This document shows positions 1 through 8,152 of a DNA stretch of 42,117 bases, one piece after another. How positions within the stretch are numbered: position 1 is the stretch's first letter; every line of letters begins with the position of its first letter. Under the pieces are notes generated by a model. That model had not been told where the DNA came from, did no database searches, and saw only the letters and a list, made by a program, of their open reading frames with translations. A program made the translations under genes and the position numbers. The stretch is from Bacillota bacterium. Lineage in GTDB: Bacteria > Bacillota_I > Bacilli_A > Acholeplasmatales > UBA5453. Where the stretch lies: positions 1 through 42,117 of the forward strand of contig JAEZHT010000005.1 of NCBI GenBank assembly GCA_023436805.1, in the 5' to 3' direction.

Positions 1-1255
1 ACATTACCCAATATAATAAAGCCCATATGCCAGATAAGATTGGGATGTAAAACCCCAAAGTTTGGTACTCTAAAAATGAAATGAGGGTGAGGATACCCCT
101 AAAAAAAGGATCTAAAATGATTGCTAATTTTAACCACAAGGCTAACCACGATAGTGGTAATAAAATGTAGGTAAATAGGGGGATGAAAAGAGGGCTAACC
201 AAGAAAGACAAAGGGTATACCTTTCGTGTCATTTTACTCGTGATTGGCAATACCAATGTTTGAGCAGCGAATGTTGAAGTTAACATGCCTTTGAAGTCCT
301 GCTTAAAGGTCCCAATGATGAACAAAAAACTGACCAAAAAGGTCAACAAGAACCCTGTATGTTTAAAATAAAAAGGATTGATTATCAATAAAACGACCCA
401 AGTAAAACTAAACACATCCAACCGTGTGTACTGAATTTTATCCACATTCAACCATTCATACAACAAATACTGAATGACCGCACGGATGAGTGATATGGGA
501 AACAAAGTCAGCATCAAATAACCTAACAACAACAGTGATTGTAAGATGAGTTTCACCTTTTTGGGTAAAAACCATAAACATTGATTCAAAAAGCCGATCA
601 ATATCGTGACATGTAACCCCGATAACACAAACAAGTGGGTAATCCCCACTTTGGTAATGCTTGCTTTCATATCCGATTCAAATACCCCTAAAACCAAACT
701 ACTCACAAACAACTGTGTAGCCTCCGGCATGGTTTCAATGTGCTTTTTTAATCGATGATGGTAGATATGTGGGATATCAATGGTATCGAATGTTTCAATT
801 TTTGGATTGAAAATGACATAATAAACAAACCTCGACTTGTGATAATCTTCACTCGAAAAATCACCCTGGAATTGGTCTGGTTCGTAGGTGGTAAAAACCC
901 CTTCAACTTTAATAATTGTACCAATCTCAATCGGTGTTTTCGTGTATAGATGGTAATTGAATAGACTGTATTTCACGGTGTAACGGTAGCCCGATTTAAC
1001 GTTTTCTACTTGGGTAACGATGCCTTTACCCTCAGGCTTTTCAGGGACATAACTTTGATAAATCAATGCCCACCCATAGAGGATACACAAAAACACCCAC
1101 AAGGTTTTTTTGAAATGTAGTTGTTTGGTCTTAATGATGAAAATAATGAGCAATAACCATCCCCAAACATAAGCTTTGGACACAAAGATCAAAAGTGCCC
1201 CAATCGCGTAAAAATGGATATGGCTAGAGGGTAATGAGCGCTTTAATTTGTTCAA
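1..1255 (-). CDS. comEC: ComEC/Rec2 DNA-uptake channel, N-terminal part (gene runs off the left edge)
   Basis: The minus-strand frame stays open from about 1255 down to base 1 (about 418 codons) and has no stop in the window. The product starts with hydrophobic segments, then a soluble domain of about 130 residues that fits the ComEC OB-like region, then the signature ITHLFVLSGLHVTIL near 610-655, then more membrane segments with the pattern PISLIRAVIQ. This is the ComEC competence core. ComEC is the inner-membrane channel that moves single-stranded DNA inward during natural transformation. The C-terminal metallo-beta-lactamase part, if present, is outside the window. The start is uncertain. 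A TTG at 1255 gives MNKLKRS before the first membrane segment and overlaps comEA by 32 bases; no strong ribosome site precedes it. ComEA lies directly upstream, which supports the assignment. Confidence 0.9.
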   Translation of the reverse strand, partial: MNKLKRSLPSSHIHFYAIGALLIFVSKAYVWGWLLLIIFIIKTKQLHFKKTLWVFLCILYGWALIYQSYVPEKPEGKGIVTQVENVKSGYRYTVKYSLFNYHLYTKTPIEIGTIIKVEGVFTTYEPDQFQGDFSSEDYHKSRFVYYVIFNPKIETFDTIDIPHIYHHRLKKHIETMPEATQLFVSSLVLGVFESDMKASITKVGITHLFVLSGLHVTILIGFLNQCLWFLPKKVKLILQSLLLLGYLMLTLFPISLIRAVIQYLLYEWLNVDKIQYTRLDVFSFTWVVLLIINPFYFKHTGFLLTFLVSFLFIIGTFKQDFKGMLTSTFAAQTLVLPITSKMTRKVYPLSFLVSPLFIPLFTYILLPLSWLALWLKLAIILDPFFRGILTLISFLEYQTLGFYIPILSGIWALLYWVM

Positions 1256-1721
1256 AGGTTTGTGCCCCAATTCCGGAAACCAATTGAATATCTTCTATCC
1301 GCATGAATGGTCCCGATTGAACGCGATAATCGATGATTTTTTGAGCGGTAACTTTTCCAATGCCTGGTAAAGTCATCAATTGTTCTAAGGTGGCTTGGTT
1401 GATGTTGATTTTTAAAGTTGTCTCATCCTGATTCTTATAAGGTATCACATACTTGACACCACTCGACACCGGGGTTGTTAAGTTTAAAGCTTGAAGGTCC
1501 GCAGCAGGATGTACCCCCATGGCATACCCAATCAAAGAAGCTAAAGTCGTCCCTTCTACTACCTCATACACCCCAGGCATATGGATCGCGCCACGGATTT
1601 CTACTTGAATCATGACAGGTAGTTTTACAGGTTTGGGTTTTGTGTCGGTTTTTATTCTTGGTACGATAACCAAAATAGCAATGATCAAACCTACCAACAA
1701 AAATGGTAATATCTTTTTCAC
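1224..1721 (-). CDS. comEA: ComEA competence DNA receptor
   Basis: The 165-residue protein has one N-terminal membrane anchor (residues 4-21), an SLBB-type domain (about 38-95, pattern VEIRGAIHMPGVYEV) and a C-terminal helix-hairpin-helix module (about 102-165, patterns ININQATLEQL and LPGIGKVTAQKI). This is the standard ComEA order for Bacillota. ComEA binds double-stranded DNA outside the membrane and hands it to ComEC. The start is GTG at 1721, with GAGG seven bases upstream. The C-terminus overlaps comEC. A terminator hairpin sits at the end of the preceding gene, so comEA and comEC may have their own promoter; TATATA near 1737-1742 is a possible but weak -10. Confidence 0.93.
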   Translation of the reverse strand: MKKILPFLLVGLIIAILVIVPRIKTDTKPKPVKLPVMIQVEIRGAIHMPGVYEVVEGTTLASLIGYAMGVHPAADLQALNLTTPVSSGVKYVIPYKNQDETTLKININQATLEQLMTLPGIGKVTAQKIIDYRVQSGPFMRIEDIQLVSGIGAQTFEQIKALITL

Positions 1722-1759
1722 AATAACACCTCAACCGATATATACCTAAAACGATCATA

Positions 1760-1786
1760 AAAAAAGAAAAACGAGCTATAAGCTCG
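1760..1786 (-). terminator. Intrinsic terminator after yqeM
   Basis: On the minus strand CGAGCT-TAT-AGCTCG forms a perfect six-pair stem (1772-1777 with 1781-1786), followed by a U-rich tract. The yqeM stop codon TAG (1778-1776) lies inside the hairpin. It would separate the greA-yqe transcript from comEA-comEC. Confidence 0.8.
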
Positions 1787-2420
1787 CTTTCACATAGTGT
1801 TTTCTTTCATCTGGACCTTCAGTAACACTCACATGAAACCCTAGGTTTTCTAGGATTTGGGTGTAATAATCCAATGGATAAACATGTTGTTTGACTTGAT
1901 ATGTCCCCGTTTGGTCTTCGATGGTATGTAACAAAATAGAGCCGTGGACAGACGCTTTCCACACATAATAAAACGGTTCTGATTCCGTTTCAACATACCC
2001 ATCCATCACGGTTAAATACTCGGTTTTGTAGACATCAAACAAGATGAACCCTGAGGGGTTTAATGCCTGTTTAAGCAGTTTAAAGACTTGTTTTACCCCT
2101 TTAAAGTAGTTGATGACATCATTGAATAACAAAACGACATCAAAATGCTGGGCAAGTGGTTCGTGTAAGTCGTGTTCAAATAATTGGACAGGCAACCCTT
2201 GCGCGATGAGTGCTTGTTGGGCATAGGCCAACATTTTAGTATCTATATCGATGCCAACCACGTCATAACCTTGTGCGGATAATGGTACCAAAATCACCCC
2301 TGAACCACACCCCGCATCCAATATGCGTTGGTTTGGTTTGAGTGCTTTGGTAATCCAACTGACGATGGGTTCATAATCGATATCTTCGATTAATCGCACA
2401 TATAAATCTTGGAAAGACAT
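1776..2420 (-). CDS. yqeM: SAM-dependent methyltransferase, YqeM-like
   Basis: The 214-residue protein has a class I Rossmann methyltransferase fold. Motif I is LDAGCGSGVILVPL (about residues 35-48), followed by VVGIDIDTKML, the acidic end of strand beta-2, and VVLLFNDVINYF at motif IV. The closest fit is YqeM, which sits between rsfS and the com genes in Bacillus; the position here is the same. The substrate of YqeM is not established, so no reaction is claimed beyond SAM-dependent methyl transfer. The start is ATG at 2420, three bases after the rsfS stop, with AAGG inside the rsfS end as a modest ribosome site. The stop codon lies in a terminator hairpin. Confidence 0.85.
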   Translation of the reverse strand: MSFQDLYVRLIEDIDYEPIVSWITKALKPNQRILDAGCGSGVILVPLSAQGYDVVGIDIDTKMLAYAQQALIAQGLPVQLFEHDLHEPLAQHFDVVLLFNDVINYFKGVKQVFKLLKQALNPSGFILFDVYKTEYLTVMDGYVETESEPFYYVWKASVHGSILLHTIEDQTGTYQVKQHVYPLDYYTQILENLGFHVSVTEGPDERKHYVKASL

Positions 2421-2423
2421 GAT

Positions 2424-2747
2424 TTACGCCTTGACTTCGATTTGTTTCAAACCCATCAAACGTCTGTCAAACCCATAATATTCACGCATTTCTTTGGAAA
2501 ATAAGTGTAAGATTACATCGCCCATGTCGACCAATAACCAACCACCGGTTTTGCCTTCAAAACCTCTGATTTGTTCGGTGCCAATGGATTCTTTCAAATA
2601 TTGGATGAGGGCGTTGGATTGACGTTCATTGGCTGTGGCTAAAACGACATAATCAAAAAAGGGTGAGCTTTTTTCCATATCAAATACTTTGACTTCCGTG
2701 ACTTTAACGATGTCGATCGTCTTAATGATTTTTTCTAATAACTCCAT
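2424..2747 (-). CDS. rsfS: Ribosomal silencing factor RsfS
   Basis: The 107-residue protein matches the RsfS/YbeB/Iojap family: the pattern FDYVVLATANERQSNAL, then a glycine-rich loop (GFEGKTGGWLLVDMGDV) and LHLFSKEMREYYGFDRR near the end. RsfS binds ribosomal protein uL14 and blocks joining of the 30S and 50S subunits, slowing translation under nutrient limitation. The length is normal for the family. The start is ATG at 2747 with AAGGAG five bases upstream. It overlaps the end of yqeK by 13 bases, the same order as in Bacillus (yqeK-yqeL-yqeM). Confidence 0.95.
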   Translation of the reverse strand: MELLEKIIKTIDIVKVTEVKVFDMEKSSPFFDYVVLATANERQSNALIQYLKESIGTEQIRGFEGKTGGWLLVDMGDVILHLFSKEMREYYGFDRRLMGLKQIEVKA

Positions 2748-3298
2748 GGTGTCTCCTTATAATGGTTCAATACTTCTAATTGTTCATAAAACGGGGTTAA
2801 TCCGTCTTCATTCAAATACTCAATGGTATATTCTAAACTGAGGATGAATGCTTTTTGTAAGTCATTCAGTGCCAATTGATAGACTGTTTTCGCACCGTGA
2901 AATGTGCGATTTTTCTCACAAAAATCAGCCACACAAATGATCATCGTTTCCAGTGTCATGCCGACTTTACCCCAAATATGGTAATAGATGGCTTCAAAAA
3001 CCAACGGGTCTTCAATATGTAGCGCATCTTTGGCATAATAAGCAGCGGCGATGGCGTGGTAAGCGACCGGCACACTGCGATATTTTTCCACTTCTTTAGG
3101 ATCTTTGATCCAAGCGATTTGAGCTTCTACGGTATCATATTTAAAATAATCGTGTAAGATGGCGGCTGTTTCAATCGCGGATTTGTTCCCACCATAAATC
3201 GCTTGTAACTCAATGGCGCGTTCATAGACACCTAAAATGTGGTTGAACCTGTGTGGGTGGTTCTTTAATTTTTCTTGGACCAACGCAACTAGGTTCAA
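2735..3298 (-). CDS. yqeK: HD-domain hydrolase YqeK (diadenosine tetraphosphatase family)
   Basis: The 187-residue protein carries HD-superfamily metal ligands: H20 in the HRFNH stretch (residues 16-20), the HDYFKYD motif near residues 49-55, AYHAIAAAYYAKD (about 80-92) and a later YYHIWGKVGMT. YqeK proteins hydrolyse diadenosine tetraphosphate symmetrically to ADP and use an iron centre. In most Bacillota the gene follows nadD, or is fused to it; here nadD is absent and yqeK follows yqeH directly. The start is TTG at 3298, overlapping the yqeH stop in the sequence TTGA. A strong GGAGG lies seven bases upstream, so the TTG start is well supported and translation is probably coupled to yqeH. 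Confidence 0.9.
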   Translation of the reverse strand: MNLVALVQEKLKNHPHRFNHILGVYERAIELQAIYGGNKSAIETAAILHDYFKYDTVEAQIAWIKDPKEVEKYRSVPVAYHAIAAAYYAKDALHIEDPLVFEAIYYHIWGKVGMTLETMIICVADFCEKNRTFHGAKTVYQLALNDLQKAFILSLEYTIEYLNEDGLTPFYEQLEVLNHYKETPWSY

Positions 3299-4362
3299 TA
3301 GAGGGCCTCCTCTAAATTCAAGCGCATCGATTCTGGTAAGTAAACTTCGATGGTGGCTTTACCTTTGATGTGAATCATCGCGATGTCTGAGATGGCGAGT
3401 TCATAAGATTTATCGGGTTCTAGTTTAAATGTGTTTTTTACAAATTTGACACCTTCGATGGTGTGTTTCATGGATGGTTGCATCTGATGGAACTTTTCAT
3501 AAGTTTCATCGTATTTCGTACGGTGGATTTGCATCGCAGGGGAAGCATAACAAGCGATCCCTTTGAAGCCACCTTCCAAATATGAGACGACACACATCCC
3601 ACCTAGATATAAACTTTGAAGTTCATTCAACTGATATATTTTTGGTTTAACGCGGGTTTCGATGATCAAATCCTTATAAGATTCATAAGGTAAGAATGAG
3701 GCGATGGAACCCTTTAAATAGATCCCCGGGGTATCCACCAAACGATACCCTTGAAATGGGATATCGAAGTTGGCCAATGTTAAGCCTGGTTTTTTACCGG
3801 ACAATACCGTGGTATCTATATTTAGGTGGCTTGCAATGCGTTTAAATAACAATGATTTTCCACTATTTTGGAAACCAACCAAGTAGACATTTCGATTTTT
3901 TTGATGGTGTTGGATCGATTCAATGAGCACATCCACATATTTATCTTGAAGGGCCGAAACTGGGACCACATCGACGAACTTCATTTCTAATAGATTGGCT
4001 TCACGGCGAATTTGTTGAATCATTCGATTGAGATTCACTGAGGGTTCCAATGTGTCGATATGATTTAAAACCAAAATAACTGGAGAGTTCGGAAAATGTC
4101 TATCGAGTCGATATTTCAATCTTAACGATAAATGGTTGATGGATAATACATAAATGATCAATGCTTCTTCTTTGATTTGTGGCATATCGCCTGTATGGAT
4201 CGTCACTGAATTGACTTTTGAGTAATGCTTGAGATTGAAACAATCCAAACAAAGATCATGGGCTATGTCTTTAACATACCCAGCTTGTTGTTCATTGGCG
4301 TCTTGTAAGATGACGCCACAACCGCTACAACGTTTCAACATAGGGAAGTAACCTGCTTTCAT
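3295..4362 (-). CDS. yqeH: Ribosome-assembly GTPase YqeH
   Basis: This is a circularly permuted GTPase. An N-terminal zinc finger (CSGCG, then CLDCF) is followed by G4-like NHID, then G1 GFQNSGKS, the switch region KKPGLTL and G3 DTPG. The C-terminal domain fits the YqeH/NOA1 group. YqeH is needed for maturation of the 30S subunit. The G4 motif reads NHID where NKxD is usual. The start chosen is ATG at 4362, which has AAAAGG six bases upstream and overlaps yqeG by 38 bases; ATG at 4341 is an alternative. The frame is open further upstream, but that part lies inside yqeG and has no ribosome site. In Bacillus yqeG and yqeH are also neighbours. Confidence 0.93.
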   Translation of the reverse strand: MKAGYFPMLKRCSGCGVILQDANEQQAGYVKDIAHDLCLDCFNLKHYSKVNSVTIHTGDMPQIKEEALIIYVLSINHLSLRLKYRLDRHFPNSPVILVLNHIDTLEPSVNLNRMIQQIRREANLLEMKFVDVVPVSALQDKYVDVLIESIQHHQKNRNVYLVGFQNSGKSLLFKRIASHLNIDTTVLSGKKPGLTLANFDIPFQGYRLVDTPGIYLKGSIASFLPYESYKDLIIETRVKPKIYQLNELQSLYLGGMCVVSYLEGGFKGIACYASPAMQIHRTKYDETYEKFHQMQPSMKHTIEGVKFVKNTFKLEPDKSYELAISDIAMIHIKGKATIEVYLPESMRLNLEEALY

Positions 4363-4885
4363 ACAATGCCTTTTGGTGTTTTTTGACTTTTTTAATGAAG
4401 AATGCTTCCATCTTACGGTTGATGCGGGTTGGTAAGATATCAGATTTACGTTCAATCGCGCTGACTAGAATTGTATAGAAGCCCATGCGATTGCCACCTA
4501 AAATATCCGTCATCAATTGGTCACCGATGTGGACAACCTTTTTCGGGTCGGTTTCCCCAACCAGTTGCATGCCTTTTCTAAACCCACGTTTGAGTGGTTT
4601 TTTAGCGCTTGCAACATAAGGGTATGGGTGGTTGCCAACAAATGTTTGAATGCGTTCAAGTTTATTGTTTGAAATTAAAACAACTTTAAAACCGATCGAC
4701 TCGATGCCCTTTAAAAACGACACCAACGCCTCTGTTAGGTGGTGTTCTTTATAGGATACCAACGTATTATCAATGTCGATGAATACTGTACGAAACCCTG
4801 CCTTAAATAAGTGTAAAAAATCGATGTTTTTCACCGATTTTTGATATTCGCTTGGGATAAATTTGAGATATTTCCCTTGCTTCAT
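4325..4885 (-). CDS. yqeG: HAD-family phosphatase YqeG
   Basis: The protein of about 186 residues is a HAD hydrolase of the YqeG/IIIA type. Motif 1 is FIDIDNTLV with both aspartates, motif 2 is VVLISNN, the lysine is in ASAKKPLKRGF, and motif 4 is VHIGDQLMTDILGGNRMG. The natural substrate of YqeG is unclear; family members are related to phosphatidylglycerophosphate phosphatases, and that role is only a possibility here. The start chosen is ATG at 4885, just after the greA stop. A TTG at 4900 would add five residues but has no ribosome site. It lies in the greA-yqeG-yqeH run. Confidence 0.9.
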   Translation of the reverse strand: MKQGKYLKFIPSEYQKSVKNIDFLHLFKAGFRTVFIDIDNTLVSYKEHHLTEALVSFLKGIESIGFKVVLISNNKLERIQTFVGNHPYPYVASAKKPLKRGFRKGMQLVGETDPKKVVHIGDQLMTDILGGNRMGFYTILVSAIERKSDILPTRINRKMEAFFIKKVKKHQKALYESRLLPYVETL

Positions 4886-4886
4886 A

Positions 4887-5363
4887 CTATTTGACTTCAA
4901 CGATTTGAATGTGGAACGTTTTGCCGGTTTCTAAATGTACTTCAACCGTGTCGCCTTCAATGGTTCCTTGAATGGCTTTACCTACTGGTGAATCGGTAGA
5001 AATCTTATTGAGCATTGGGTTCGCTTCAATCGTACCAACCAATTGGTATTCAGCGGTTTTGTTCTTCTCGACGAAATGTAATACAACGGTTTTACCGGTG
5101 GTCACTTTATTATCGTTGGATGCTCTGATGAGCTTGAAGTTTTCTAAGATATTTTCAATTTCTTTGACGCGTGCTTCAATTCTTGCTTGTTCGTCTCTCG
5201 CTGCGTCGTAATCGGCGTTTTCAGATAAGTCGCCTTGAGCACGTGCTTCTTGTAAAGCGATGACGTTTTCTGGTCTTTTGACATCTTTTAAGTAAGATAG
5301 TTCACTTCTGAGTTGATCTACCCCTTCTTGTGTGAGTTCAAAAACCTGTTTATTTTTTGCCAT
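4887..5363 (-). CDS. greA: Transcription elongation factor GreA
   Basis: The 158-residue protein is the usual GreA length. The N-terminal coiled coil carries LSENADYDAARDEQARIE, the acidic tip that enters the RNA polymerase secondary channel, and the C-terminal FKBP-like domain has STDSPVGKAIQGTIEGD. GreA stimulates cleavage of backtracked transcripts. The start is ATG at 5363 with AAGGAG six to seven bases upstream. It is the first gene of a run that continues into yqeG and yqeH. A TATAAT box lies 30 bases upstream of the start. Confidence 0.97.
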   Translation of the reverse strand: MAKNKQVFELTQEGVDQLRSELSYLKDVKRPENVIALQEARAQGDLSENADYDAARDEQARIEARVKEIENILENFKLIRASNDNKVTTGKTVVLHFVEKNKTAEYQLVGTIEANPMLNKISTDSPVGKAIQGTIEGDTVEVHLETGKTFHIQIVEVK

Positions 5364-5392
5364 AAAATCACTCCTTGTTTTTACAATCTCTA

Positions 5393-5421
5393 ATTATACA
5401 CTAATTTTTTAAAATTAGATA
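5393..5421 (-). promoter_or_regulatory. greA promoter with embedded palindrome
   Basis: On the minus strand TATAAT (5398-5393) is preceded by 17 bases and a weak -35, TATCTA (5421-5416). The spacer holds a perfect inverted repeat, CTAATTTT-AA-AAAATTAG (5401-5418). This could be an operator, or an AT-rich hairpin ending the preceding operon; there is no U tract after it. Confidence 0.55.
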
Positions 5422-5422
5422 G

Positions 5423-6076
5423 TTATATATGGTGTTTTCGAAGCGCTTTTTGAATTGCACGATGACCCGGCATCATCAAATCCAACACGTCGTAAAATGG
5501 TTTTTGATGGTTGGGCACCAATAAATGTGCATATTCATGTAACAACACATACTTGGTAAAGAGGACATCGATTTTGGCCAAATAGGCATTCATCGTTATT
5601 TCTCTTTTGCGTGTATGACAGCTGCCAAACTTCGATTTAAGATACTTGATTTTGGTTGGTAGAGGCGATAAATGAAATGGTTTTAACGCTTCGATGAGCC
5701 ATGGTGTCAAAGCATCTAATTGTTTTTTTAGTTCATACCCATACAGGGTTTGAATTGCACGGTCGATGTCTTTTTCATCTGGTATGGTGATGGTTATTTC
5801 ATCCCCTATGGTATATGAAAAAGGTTTGCCTACTTGAATAGATAAAGTATAGGTTTGACCAAACAACATCAGGGTATCATAGTTGGGTTTTGCTTTTTGT
5901 GTCAATTGATGAAATTGCTCAAAATTGTCAAAAAGTCTTTTTTCAATGACTTGAAGTGGGATTCTTGGCCCTTTCGTGACCACAATTTGATGGTCTTTTA
6001 CACGAAAATAGGCATTCTTGATGGGTTTAGGAATGATCACATACTCGAGTACTTTCCCTGACTTCTCAATTTTCAT
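5423..6076 (-). CDS. YgjP-like M48-type zinc metallopeptidase
   Basis: The 217-residue protein belongs to the YgjP/DUF45 family. Near the C-terminus is VLLHEYAHLLVPNHQKPFYD, giving the HExxH zinc site and the downstream H. Before it is the family pattern KSKFGSCHTRKREITMNAYLAK. No membrane segment or signal peptide is seen, so it is probably cytosolic. The family is inferred to be a peptidase; a substrate is not known. It overlaps the end of trhP2 by 11 bases and has AAAGG upstream of ATG 6076, so it is the last gene of the alaS operon. The link to tRNA modification may be only positional. Confidence 0.85.
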   Translation of the reverse strand: MKIEKSGKVLEYVIIPKPIKNAYFRVKDHQIVVTKGPRIPLQVIEKRLFDNFEQFHQLTQKAKPNYDTLMLFGQTYTLSIQVGKPFSYTIGDEITITIPDEKDIDRAIQTLYGYELKKQLDALTPWLIEALKPFHLSPLPTKIKYLKSKFGSCHTRKREITMNAYLAKIDVLFTKYVLLHEYAHLLVPNHQKPFYDVLDLMMPGHRAIQKALRKHHI

Positions 6077-7262
6077 CGTTTAAAACCTTTCTGAGCATGT
6101 CATAAGGTTGTACTTCAAATGGCATATGGATTTTAAGGATTTGTTTAGGGTGTCTAGCAGCATCTAAAATCTGGCCTGAAACATCGCGAATCTCACCCAT
6201 CACAAAGCTTTGTTGATACCTTGGTCCAACGAGTTCCACCAACTCACCTGGTGTAAAATGGTTTCTCTGTTCGATGGTGGCGATTTTGGATTTTTGATCA
6301 TAATCGACAACCAACCCTAAAAACTCTTTGGTAGGCTCTTCACTTCTTAAGTTATATAGTTGTTGTTCCGCTTTTGGCATCCCACCTAAAAATCCAAAAG
6401 AGGTCAAACGATTCTCAGCTTTACGGATTTCTCTTTCATAGATGGATATATCTTTAACTTGTCCAGTTTGGATATATTCATCCATCAATAAGCGGTAACT
6501 TCTGACCACGGTCGCGATATAGTGAATCGACTTCATACGACCTTCAATTTTAAGTGATGATACTTTCGCATCGATCAGTTTTGGGATAAATGCGAGGGTT
6601 TGTAAGTCTTTTGAACTCATCGAAAATGGCATTTTTTCATCTGAAATCAAGGTGTCATCGGCATATAAATCATAGTTCCAACGACAGCTGTGGGCACAAC
6701 CACCGCGGTTGGCATCGCGGTCTGTCATATTGTTTGATAAGGTACATCTGCCTGAATAGGAAGCACACATACCCCCATGAATAAACACTTCAATTTCAAC
6801 ATCGGATGCGGCTGTGATGGCTTCGATTTCTTCGATATCGAGTTCTCTACCAAGCACCACACGCTCTGCGCCTAAATCTTTCCAAAATCGCACCGCGTGG
6901 CCATTAACCACCGATTGTTGAGTGGAGATATGCACGGGGATTTGTGTATGTTTTTTGGCTGTTTCTATAATGTAAGGTGAGGCTGCAATGATGGCATCTA
7001 CCCCGGCTTGTTCAAGGCCTTTCAAGTATTCAATCAATGCATCCATGTTATCATTGTGGGGAATAATGTTGGTGGTAACATACAGTTTTTTACCATATTG
7101 ATGACAAAAATCTGCGCCTTCTTTGATATTTTCCAAAGTGAAATTAGAGGCACGTGCTCTTAGACTAAATTCCATACCGCCAATAAACACGGCGTCGGCG
7201 CCATAAAGTATGGCGATTTTTAGTTTTTCTAAATCCCCAGCAGGGGCGAGTAATTCGGTCAT
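6066..7262 (-). CDS. trhP2: U32-family tRNA uridine-34 hydroxylation protein TrhP2
   Basis: The 398-residue protein has the U32 TIM-barrel start LLAPAGDLEKLKIAILYGAD, and a cysteine cluster, GGMCASYSGRC followed by GGCAHSCRW, that fits the iron-sulfur site of this group. A C-terminal beta domain follows. U32 proteins of the TrhP type make 5-hydroxyuridine at tRNA position 34 from prephenate-linked chemistry. In Bacillus the two proteins TrhP1 and TrhP2 are encoded in tandem after trmR, and here the order is the same. The start ATG 7262 overlaps the trhP1 stop as ATGA, with GGTGG four bases upstream. Confidence 0.9.
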   Translation of the reverse strand: MTELLAPAGDLEKLKIAILYGADAVFIGGMEFSLRARASNFTLENIKEGADFCHQYGKKLYVTTNIIPHNDNMDALIEYLKGLEQAGVDAIIAASPYIIETAKKHTQIPVHISTQQSVVNGHAVRFWKDLGAERVVLGRELDIEEIEAITAASDVEIEVFIHGGMCASYSGRCTLSNNMTDRDANRGGCAHSCRWNYDLYADDTLISDEKMPFSMSSKDLQTLAFIPKLIDAKVSSLKIEGRMKSIHYIATVVRSYRLLMDEYIQTGQVKDISIYEREIRKAENRLTSFGFLGGMPKAEQQLYNLRSEEPTKEFLGLVVDYDQKSKIATIEQRNHFTPGELVELVGPRYQQSFVMGEIRDVSGQILDAARHPKQILKIHMPFEVQPYDMLRKVLNDEN

Positions 7263-8152
7263 AATTCCACCTTCTTCGGCTTGTAGACAGTCTTCTTAAA
7301 GAAGAACCCTTCGTCCCAAACTTCATGATATTTGTTTTGAAGCTCAATCACACGTGTGTCGGATAAATGGGCTTCTTCGCTGTATATTTTTAAGATATCT
7401 AAGGCATATTGGTCGTCATGAAATACGGTATCAAATACCAAATAATCGATCGATTGAGATAGTGTTTTTAAGTGATTTAAACTCGAGAAAACATGATTTC
7501 TAAATACATGGGTCCCGGCTTCATCTTCTAAAATCGGGTATCTGAACTCTGGTCTTTTCTCTTCGACTACAGAAAGATTTCTCGCATCGTGAAAATCATT
7601 TGATCGATGCTTGTTTTCAAAATAGGCTTCAATCAATTGACGTTTTGAATAAAACATATTTAAATACCCATGACCATAAGCAAACAGATGATATGGGCGG
7701 TTTTTTCCAATGATTTCAATGTCTTCTAAGGTGATTTCTTTGGCTAAATAAACCCCTTGGATGCCTAAACCATGGTAAAAATGGGCATCAAAAACGTTGG
7801 TGATGAGGGTTTCAGGGTTATATATCATTTTATGTGATATGCCTAAGGATTTCCCAATCGACAATACCCCAATATCGCCAGCGATGTAGCCTGTGATGGC
7901 GTCACTTTCCACAGATTCGATGAACGTTTTATAACGATTGGCATCCGAATCATGAAGGATTCGGTTCATGATGATAAAACAACCTTTATTTAAGGCTTTC
8001 ATTTGTTTCGATGCTTCAATGATTTCCTCCGTTGTAAAACTGCGTGTCAAACGGGTCGAAACCCCATTTTGACCAAGGATAAATCCATCAACCCAAGGGG
8101 ACAACATCGCGATAGATTCTATTTTAAACAATGTTACGAGTTTTTTCATCAT
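7259..8152 (-). CDS. trhP1: U32-family tRNA uridine-34 hydroxylation protein TrhP1
   Basis: The 297-residue protein matches the shorter U32 partner. It has the barrel segments SPWVDGFILGQNGVSTR, KGCFIIMNRILHDSD, GDIGVLSIGKSLGI and YNPETLITNVFDAHF. It lacks the cysteine cluster of TrhP2, as expected for the YrrN type. It presumably works with TrhP2 to hydroxylate U34 before TrmR adds the methyl group. The start ATG 8152 overlaps the trmR stop in ATGA, and AAAGGA lies four bases upstream; a second ATG follows at 8149. Confidence 0.85.
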   Translation of the reverse strand: MMKKLVTLFKIESIAMLSPWVDGFILGQNGVSTRLTRSFTTEEIIEASKQMKALNKGCFIIMNRILHDSDANRYKTFIESVESDAITGYIAGDIGVLSIGKSLGISHKMIYNPETLITNVFDAHFYHGLGIQGVYLAKEITLEDIEIIGKNRPYHLFAYGHGYLNMFYSKRQLIEAYFENKHRSNDFHDARNLSVVEEKRPEFRYPILEDEAGTHVFRNHVFSSLNHLKTLSQSIDYLVFDTVFHDDQYALDILKIYSEEAHLSDTRVIELQNKYHEVWDEGFFFKKTVYKPKKVEL

